DNA from: JBCBSZ01 sp039185015
Lineage (GTDB): Bacteria; Actinomycetota; Acidimicrobiia; Acidimicrobiales; Poriferisodalaceae
Assembly (NCBI GenBank): GCA_039185015.1
Contig: JBCDAU010000021.1
Location: 1-64,000 of the forward strand
Length of the DNA stretch: 64,000 bases
Direction: 5' to 3'
This document shows positions 58,724-64,000 of this stretch, piece by piece; position 1 is the first letter of the stretch; each line of letters begins with the position of its first letter. The notes under the pieces were generated by a model. The model saw only the letters and a list, made by a program, of their open reading frames with translations. It searched no databases and was not told the DNA's origin. The translations under genes were made by a program, and so were the position numbers.

Positions 58724-59701
58724 GTGGTGTCTCGATCGCTCCGGCTGGCGCTTGTGAGGGGCACCTCAGTAGTGTCGATCGGGTCGCCAGACACCGGTCT
58801 TCCTCGTCCGGATGGCGGCGACGCGGTCGAGGCGCCGACGGTGCTGGCCGAACCGCAGCCACGCTGCGCTGGCACCAGCTCGGTCCGGGGGGTTCCGAGC
58901 TGGTGCCGTGCGGTGTGCGACGTCGCCGTCGCGCTGGGCCGTTCCGGTGCGAAGCGCTCTGCGAGACTGCCGGACAGCGAACCGGCGCCGGCGTACTTCG
59001 TCGAGGCCTACGGGGATCGGCTGGAGACCGTCGAGGAGGTGCTCTTCGACCTGTCGACCTTCAACTTCGAGGCCGTGCTCGCCCTCGAACCTGACCGACT
59101 CGTCTTCCAGGAGAGCGTCGAGCCCTTCGTCACGCCGAACGCCGAGCTCCTCGGCGGTCCGGATCGGCTCCTCTTCGTCGACCACCTCGACTGGCGGGCG
59201 GCGTTCGCGCAACTCACCGAGGAGGTCGGCGTCGAGCCCGACGAGGTGCTCGAGCCGTACGTGGCCGAGTACGCAGCTCGCATCGATGCGCTGGCAGCGT
59301 CGCTCGACTACGACCCGGCCGTGGTGGTCGCCTCGTCCTTCTCGTTCGACGGGCAACGAGCCGGCGCGTCCGATCGGACCTCGCCGCTGGCGCTGACCCT
59401 GGGGGACCTCGGCTTCCCGTTGCTCGATGCCGCCTTCCCGGTGATCGACGGGCCGCTCAGCGAGGGCTCGCTCGATGTGAGCACCGAGCTCATCCTCGAC
59501 CTCGATGCCGACCTCGTGATGATCCGAACCGGTCGGGCCGGCCTGGACGAGGTGCTCGCCGACCCGGTCTGGTCGCAGGCGGAGGCGGTCCAGCGTGGGA
59601 ACGTCTTCGAGACCTTCCAGTACAGCGCGCAGGGGGGCTGGCGGGAGCAGGTCCAGCTGCTCGATGACCTGGCGACCATCCTGCCGACCTACCGACCGTA
59701 G
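58724..59701 (+). pseudogene. Decayed ferri-siderophore substrate-binding protein
   Basis: The last 230 residues (from about APAYFVEAYGDRLETVEEVLF) match a Peripla_BP_2 protein: FNFEAVLALEPDRLVFQ, the interlobe helix DEVLEPYVAEYAARIDAL, and the second lobe. The front 95 residues lack a signal peptide and lipobox; only a damaged VCDVAVALG-like strand remains, and the region has unlike-protein, Cys/Arg/Ser-rich stretches. A 13-bp perfect inverted repeat interrupts it. No other frame supplies the missing front. It may be a pseudogene or a sequence with an unseen upstream rearrangement. A translated form would not be exported. Confidence 0.55.
58871..58907. repeat. Perfect 13-bp inverted repeat
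   Basis: GGCACCAGCTCGG (58871-58883), an 11-nt loop and CCGAGCTGGTGCC (58895-58907). On the reverse strand the loop carries six C in a row. It lies inside the damaged front of the binding-protein remnant. Confidence 0.8.
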
Positions 59702-59754
59702 GGGCGCCGGGGTGCAACGCTGGCGGCCTCGCCTCGACCCCCTGGGAGATCATC

Positions 59755-60849
59755 GTGACCGAGCTTGCCTTTGACGTCGACCAGCTCGAGCAGCTCGAGG
59801 CGATGGTCGAGCTCGCCAACGGGCAGATGAGCGACAGCATCGCGCTCCTGGCTCGTTGGGGTGCGGACGACGACTCGATCGAGTCAGCAGCGCTCGTCGC
59901 GGTCGACCGAGGCGGCGCCGACCTGACGATCCTCGGCGAACCCACCGAGCGAGCGCTGCGGCTCGACTTCGCACAGCCGATGACCGACCTGCACGAGCTG
60001 GCCGCGTCGATGGGCGGGCTGTTGGCCATGGCCCGACAGGCGCGCTCACACGAGCCGATCACCAGCCTGGAGGAGCTGCTCGATCACGACGATGATGCGA
60101 TGCCGTTGTCCCTCTGCACGGTGGAGTCGGTCGAGGTGCTGTCCCCGCGGCTCCGGGCGGTTGGCGTCAGCGGCCTCGTCGGAGCGACATCGTTCGGCGG
60201 CGACCAGAGTGTGGCCCTGATCATCGACGTCCCGGGCCGGCCCGTCCCCGACGATCTCGACGCCGCCGCGTATCGGGCGATGTCCGACGACCAGCGTCCG
60301 AAGGGATCGACCTACAGCGTTCGGCGGATCGATGCCGAAGCGGGCACCGCCACCTTCTGGGTCGTGACCCACGGCGACGATCCGACCACCGTGTCGGGGT
60401 GGGCGACCACCGTCGCCCCCGGCGACCGGGTGGCGGTCATGGGGCCGCACGAGGGCATCGTGTCGTTCGGCGAGGTCGCCGCGTTCGTCGGGGTCTGCGA
60501 CGAGACGGCGTTCGCTGCGGTGGCGGCGACGATCGACGAGCTCCCCGACGGCGTGGAGGTGACGGTGGTCGCCGAGGTCGAGGCACCCGGGCACGAGGTA
60601 CAGCTGACCGAGCGGCCCGGCGTCGAGATCACCTGGTGTCATCGGAGCGAGGCGACCCCCGACTCGCCCTACGCCCTCGCCGCTGCCGTTCGGGAGCGGC
60701 TCACGACTGCCAGGGGTGACGCGTTCGTGATGGGGGCGGGCGAGTCCCGCTGCCTCACCGCGGTTCGCCGATACCTGCGCCACGAGCTCGGCATGGAGGC
60801 CGGACAGGTGTCGCTCATCCCGTATTGGCGGCGAGCGGAGCCCGGCTGA
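59755..60849 (+). CDS. Siderophore-interacting protein with DUF2470-like N-domain (paralogue)
   Basis: A 364-residue paralogue of the protein at 53.6-54.6 kb. The N-terminal module is more divergent (VELANGQMSDSIALLARWG), so the His pattern of DUF2470 is lost. The SIP reductase part keeps STYSVRRIDAEAGTATFWVV, WATTVAPGDRVAVMGPHEG and the end MGAGESRCLTAVRRYLRHEL. A GGGAG site precedes the GTG start. Probably reduces ferri-siderophore; position next to the decayed binding protein suggests a once complete uptake module. Confidence 0.85.
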   Translation: MTELAFDVDQLEQLEAMVELANGQMSDSIALLARWGADDDSIESAALVAVDRGGADLTILGEPTERALRLDFAQPMTDLHELAASMGGLLAMARQARSHEPITSLEELLDHDDDAMPLSLCTVESVEVLSPRLRAVGVSGLVGATSFGGDQSVALIIDVPGRPVPDDLDAAAYRAMSDDQRPKGSTYSVRRIDAEAGTATFWVVTHGDDPTTVSGWATTVAPGDRVAVMGPHEGIVSFGEVAAFVGVCDETAFAAVAATIDELPDGVEVTVVAEVEAPGHEVQLTERPGVEITWCHRSEATPDSPYALAAAVRERLTTARGDAFVMGAGESRCLTAVRRYLRHELGMEAGQVSLIPYWRRAEPG

Positions 60850-60862
60850 GGTCGGCCGGCGC

Positions 60863-61243
60863 CTACTCGAGGACGGTCAGCTCCTCCTCGGTGAACACCC
60901 TCGAGCGGGTGAGGAAGCGTCGCTCCCGACCGTTGTCGAGGGAGAACATGCCGCCGCGACCATCGACGACATCGAGGATCAGCTGCGTGTGTCGCCAGGC
61001 CTCGAACTGTGGGCCGCTGATGTAGACGGGCACGTCACCGGCGATCTCCCCGAGCAGCACGTCACGGCTCCCGACCCGGAAGTCGTCGGTCGGGTAGCAC
61101 ATCGGTGACGAGCCGTCGCAGCAGCCGCCGGACTGGTGGAAGAGGATCGACGGGTGGTCCGCTCTGATCTCGTCGATCAGATCGAGTGCGGCCTCCGTGG
61201 CGACGACCCGCTCGACCGGGTCGGCGCCGTCGTCAGCGCTCAT
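60863..61243 (-). CDS. DUF779 protein
   Basis: A 126-residue soluble protein of the DUF779 family, with HQSGGCCDGSSPMCY (three Cys, near residue 40) and LLGEIAGDVPVYISGPQFE. DUF779 genes are usually found beside aldehyde dehydrogenases, as here, where the dehydrogenase lies upstream in the same direction. Possible roles are metal or redox support for the enzyme; no activity is established from sequence. It is convergent with the second SIP gene. Confidence 0.9.
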   Translation of the reverse strand: MSADDGADPVERVVATEAALDLIDEIRADHPSILFHQSGGCCDGSSPMCYPTDDFRVGSRDVLLGEIAGDVPVYISGPQFEAWRHTQLILDVVDGRGGMFSLDNGRERRFLTRSRVFTEEELTVLE

Positions 61244-61297
61244 GTTCGTTGCCTCCCTGTCCGCTTCGGCTGCTGCGATCGGTCTCGTCGACGGTCT

Positions 61298-62818
61298 CTA
61301 GAAGAAGCCCATCTTGTTCGGGTCATAGCTCATCAGGATGTTCTTCGTCTGCTGGTAGTGGTTCAGCATCATCGAGTGGTTCTCCCGCCCGATGCCGGAC
61401 TGCTTGTACCCACCGAAGGCGGCGTGTGCCGGGTACAGGTGGTAGCAGTTCGCCCACACGCGCCCGGCCTTGATGGCTCGACCGAAGCGGTAGACGGTGT
61501 TGGCGTCGCGGCTCCAGACACCGGCTCCGAGGCCGTACAGGGTGTCGTTGGCGATCGCGAGCGCCTCGTCGTGGTCGGAGAACGTGGTCACCGACACGAC
61601 CGGCCCGAAGATCTCCTCCTGGAAGATCCGCATCGAGTTGTCGCCCTTGAAGATGGTCGGCTCGACGTAGTGGCCGTCGGCCAGCTCACCAGGCAGATCA
61701 GGGACGCCGCCACCGATCAGCACCTCGGCACCCTCCTGTCGTCCGATCTCGAGGTAGGAGAGGATCTTGTGCTTCTGCTCCGACGAGGCCTGGGCGCCCA
61801 CCATCGTCGCCGGGTCGAGCGGGTTGCCCTGGACGATGGCGGCGGTCCGGGCGATCGCCCGCTCCATGAAGCGGTCGTAGATCGACTCGTGGATCAGCGC
61901 GCGGCTCGGGCAGGTGCAGACCTCACCCTGGTTGAGGGCGAACATCACGAAGCCCTCGATCGCCTTGTCGAAGAAGGCGTCGTCGGCCGCAGCGACATCG
62001 TCGAAGAAGATGTTCGGCGACTTCCCGCCCAACTCCAGCGTCACCGGGATGATGTTCTCCGAGGCGTACTGCATGATCAGCCGTCCGGTCGTGGTCTCAC
62101 CGGTGAAGGCGACCTTGGCGACGCGGTCGCTCGATGCGAGCGGCTTGCCGGCCTCGAGGCCGAAGCCGTTGACGATGTTCACGACGCCCGGCGGGAGCAG
62201 GTCGGCGATCGTCTCCATCCACGCCAGCACCGACGCCGGGGTCTGTTCGGCGGGCTTCAGGACGACGCAGTTGCCCGCCGCCAGTGCCGGGGCCAGCTTC
62301 CACGTCGCCATCAGCAGCGGGAAGTTCCACGGGATGATCTGGCCGACGACGCCGAGCGGCTCGTTGAAGTGATAGGCGACGGTGTCGTTGTCGATCTGCG
62401 ACATCGACCCCTCCTGGCCGCGGATCACCCCGGCGAAGTAGCGGAAGTGGTCGATCGCGAGGGGGAGGTCGGCCGCCATCGACTCGCGAATGGGCTTGCC
62501 GTTGTCCCACGTCTCGGCGCGGGCCAGCACCTCGAGGTTGTCCTCCATGCGCTGGGCGATCTTCATCAGGATGTTGGAGCGGTCCGTGATGGACGTCGTC
62601 CCCCAGGCGTCCGCCGCTGCGTGTGCGGCGTCGAGGGCGAGCTCGACATCGTGGTGGTCGGACCGGGCGATCTCACCGAGGGATTGGCCGTTGACCGGCG
62701 AGGAGTTCTCGAAGTAGCGACCGGAGGCGGGTGCGACCCAGTCGCCGTTGATGAAGTTGTCGTAGCGCAGCTGGAAGCCGGGACGCACCCCGAGATCGGC
62801 CGCCTCTTGCACTGCCAT
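61298..62818 (-). CDS. NAD(P)-dependent aldehyde dehydrogenase (ExaC/AldA-like)
   Basis: A 506-residue enzyme oxidising aldehydes to acids. The cofactor region has VAFTGETTTGRL; ELGGKSPNIFF carries the general base Glu; FALNQGEVCTCPSRALIH holds the catalytic Cys. Length and the QSGIGRENHSMMLNHYQQTKN end fit the acetaldehyde-dehydrogenase II group. It forms an operon with DUF779. Ribosome binding site AAGGGG is 5 nt before ATG. A possible metal-regulator box lies upstream at 62868-62885. Confidence 0.95.
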   Translation of the reverse strand: MAVQEAADLGVRPGFQLRYDNFINGDWVAPASGRYFENSSPVNGQSLGEIARSDHHDVELALDAAHAAADAWGTTSITDRSNILMKIAQRMEDNLEVLARAETWDNGKPIRESMAADLPLAIDHFRYFAGVIRGQEGSMSQIDNDTVAYHFNEPLGVVGQIIPWNFPLLMATWKLAPALAAGNCVVLKPAEQTPASVLAWMETIADLLPPGVVNIVNGFGLEAGKPLASSDRVAKVAFTGETTTGRLIMQYASENIIPVTLELGGKSPNIFFDDVAAADDAFFDKAIEGFVMFALNQGEVCTCPSRALIHESIYDRFMERAIARTAAIVQGNPLDPATMVGAQASSEQKHKILSYLEIGRQEGAEVLIGGGVPDLPGELADGHYVEPTIFKGDNSMRIFQEEIFGPVVSVTTFSDHDEALAIANDTLYGLGAGVWSRDANTVYRFGRAIKAGRVWANCYHLYPAHAAFGGYKQSGIGRENHSMMLNHYQQTKNILMSYDPNKMGFF

Positions 62819-62867
62819 GTGTTCCCCTTCGATGTCGTGCCCGGCCGACGAAACGTCTCCGTCAGCA

Positions 62868-62885
62868 TTAGGTATGCTTACTTTT
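62868..62885. promoter_or_regulatory. AT-rich box resembling a DtxR/IdeR site
   Basis: TTAGGTATGCTTACTTTT shares the TTAGG half-site and about 10 of 19 positions with the IdeR consensus, and has a GTA-N4-TAC core. It lies in the dehydrogenase promoter. A weak match only. Confidence 0.3.
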
Positions 62886-62935
62886 CGACAACAGGCCTGG
62901 CAAGCATCGGTTGGTGGGGTCGGGCGGTGGCCCGC

Positions 62936-63700
62936 TCAGTCCGGTTTCTTCGTGGCGAGCGTGAGTCCGTCGCCGATCGGCACCAGGCAGGCGTGCACCC
63001 GTTCGTCGCCGCCCACGACACGGTTGACCTCGCGGATCGCCTCGGTGTCCGGGTCGGTCTGACCTGGATCGATGACCGACCCACCCCACAGGACGTTGTC
63101 GATCCCGATCACACCGCCCGGGCGGATCAGCTCCAGGCACAGCTCGTAGTAGGTGAGGTAGCGGCTCTTGTCCGCGTCGATGAACGCCACGTCGAACGTG
63201 CCGGCCTGGCCGTCGTCGAGGAGCGCTCGCAGCGTGTCGGCCGCCGGTGCGATGCGGAGGTCGATCCGCTCGGCGACGCCCGCCTCGCGCCAGAACGGTT
63301 CACCGACCGAGGTCCACCGGGGTTCGACGTCGCAGGCCACGAGCAGTCCGTCCTCGGGGAGGGCTGACGCCACCGCGAGCGCCGAGTACCCGGTGAACAC
63401 GCCGACCTCGATCGCACGCTTCGCTCCGAGGGTGTGCACGAGCCAGCCGAGCAGCTGTCCCTGGTCCGGGCCGATCTGCATGGTCGCCTCGGGGTTGGAC
63501 CGCGTGGCCTCGCGCAGGCCCACGGCTGCCTCCGACTCGTGCACCCAGGTGCGGCGGACGTAGTCGGCGAGCGAGGCGGTCATCCTCGTGGACCGACCGT
63601 CGGACATCCGGCGGTCGCGCTGGTCGCGCGCCCAGGACAGGCCCGGCGGCTCGGGCAGGGCGCGGAGTCGGGTGCTCACCCGTTCGGCGATCGAGGTCAC
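62936..63700 (-). CDS. O-methyltransferase (CCoAOMT-like, class I SAM)
   Basis: A protein of up to 254 residues; the core enzyme starts about MTASLADYVRRTWVHE. SAM motif I is AIEVGVFTGYSALAVASAL, the acidic loop is VACDVEPRW, and motif FIDADKSRY gives the metal/catalytic Asp region, as in cation-dependent catechol-type O-methyltransferases. The GTG start at 63700 was preferred because GGGAGGA precedes it; the ATG at 63583 gives the usual 215-residue form. It is divergent from the lipoprotein gene at the right edge. Confidence 0.85.
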   Translation of the reverse strand: MTSIAERVSTRLRALPEPPGLSWARDQRDRRMSDGRSTRMTASLADYVRRTWVHESEAAVGLREATRSNPEATMQIGPDQGQLLGWLVHTLGAKRAIEVGVFTGYSALAVASALPEDGLLVACDVEPRWTSVGEPFWREAGVAERIDLRIAPAADTLRALLDDGQAGTFDVAFIDADKSRYLTYYELCLELIRPGGVIGIDNVLWGGSVIDPGQTDPDTEAIREVNRVVGGDERVHACLVPIGDGLTLATKKPD

Positions 63701-63775
63701 GTGTCCTCCCGGTCGTGCCACGTGGGGGCAGGATCGCTGCACGATCCCTGTTCGGAGAACCTTAGGGCGCAGGGC

Positions 63776-63781
63776 TACGGT
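63776..63781 (+). promoter_or_regulatory. -10 box (TACGGT) of the right-edge lipoprotein gene
   Basis: TACGGT followed by 6 nt and the ATG, leaderless spacing, in the 87-bp divergent gap. Confidence 0.4.
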
Positions 63782-63787
63782 GCATCG

Positions 63788-64000
63788 ATGCCTCCCAGCA
63801 CGAACCGGCGCCTCGGCGCCCGCCTCGCCCTGGTCAGCCCCGTCGTGGCGATCGCCCTGCTCCTCACCGGCTGCGGCGACGCCGACGACGATGCGGAGCC
63901 GGCCGCGACGAGCGCTGCGCCCGCGACGAGCGCTGCGCCCACGACCACAGCCGAGCTGACGGCGCCGCCGACGACGGCAGGGGACTTCCCGATCGTCGTC
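63788..64000 (+). CDS. Lipoprotein, truncated by the window edge (probable ABC binding protein)
   Basis: The first 71 codons only. Signal peptide RLALVSPVVAIALLLTGC with Cys29, then an acidic run and repeated ATSAAP/PTTTA anchor, ending GDFPIVV. The DFPIVV-type strand at the start of the folded part is common in ferri-siderophore binding proteins, so a third such protein is likely. The call is provisional until the rest is seen. Confidence 0.6.
   Translation, partial: MPPSTNRRLGARLALVSPVVAIALLLTGCGDADDDAEPAATSAAPATSAAPTTTAELTAPPTTAGDFPIVV

Noticed and set aside
61136..63367. Long + strand frame opposite aldehyde dehydrogenase
   Set aside because: Antisense of an intact ALDH with its catalytic Cys; frame is a codon-bias artefact.

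Overview
This is chromosomal DNA from a very high-GC Gram-positive organism of the actinobacterial lineage, most likely class Acidimicrobiia (an Ilumatobacter- or Iamia-like bacterium). That placement is inference. It rests on a 6C RNA, two F420-dependent LLM oxidoreductases, a DtxR/MntR regulator, Ser/Thr/Asp-rich lipoproteins, siderophore-interacting proteins with a DUF2470-like front domain, and many genes with a TANNNT box 6-8 nt before the start codon, as expected for leaderless transcripts. Genes are tightly packed, often with ATGA/TGATG/GTGA overlaps. No phage, insertion sequence, CRISPR array or integron is visible.

Layout. 0-5.6 kb: a reverse-strand operon (fatty-acyl reductase fused to a HAD phosphatase, a LarA-like protein, a PlsC acyltransferase) divergent from a TetR gene across a perfect 20-bp palindrome. 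5.6-5.8 kb: a 6C small RNA. 5.8-13.2 kb: Ddl, a membrane-anchored Mur ligase, an alpha/beta hydrolase, a Nudix enzyme with PPK1, and an MFS exporter. 13.2-20.6 kb: an alkyltransferase-like repair protein, two membrane proteins, a SnoaL-VOC-PhyH-HAD run, an F420 enzyme, a 2-hydroxyacid dehydrogenase and a membrane J-protein. 20.6-23.8 kb: lipoprotein, VOC protein, GlsB-like protein, a protein carrying the archaeosine-synthase motif, and tRNA-Val(CAC). 23.8-31.9 kb: lipid/xenobiotic genes (two acyl-CoA synthetases, a QueG-like Fe-S protein, TetR, two SDRs, an LLM oxidoreductase) and a helical orphan.

32-46 kb: hot-dog protein, VWA lipoprotein behind an ECF-type promoter, VOC protein, amidohydrolase, a NarL-type two-component pair with a FtsX/MacB-like ABC transporter, then a hot-dog/MMPL/KAS III operon that looks like lipid synthesis plus export, preceded by a CRP-like box. 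46-52.8 kb: a flippase-like domain fused to a GT2 glycosyltransferase, a DtxR/MntR regulator, a GT-C membrane protein, a sugar-nucleotide epimerase (a surface-glycan set), and an orphan group with two tandem paralogues. 52.8-64 kb: FAS1 lipoprotein, then an iron-related block: two DUF2470-SIP flavoreductases, a thioredoxin-reductase-like flavoprotein, a thin ferredoxin, one intact and one decayed ferri-siderophore binding protein, TetR, and a third lipoprotein running off the right edge. No permease or ATPase for these is in the window. DUF779/aldehyde dehydrogenase and an O-methyltransferase lie in between.

Best candidates for undescribed biology: the bacterial protein with the PC-X3-KPY-X2-S-X2-H motif next to tRNA-Val; the LarA-like/acyl reductase/PlsC operon; the Mur ligase whose substrate-binding domain is replaced by membrane segments; the hot-dog/MMPL/KAS III operon; and the paralogue pair at 51.5-52.7 kb.
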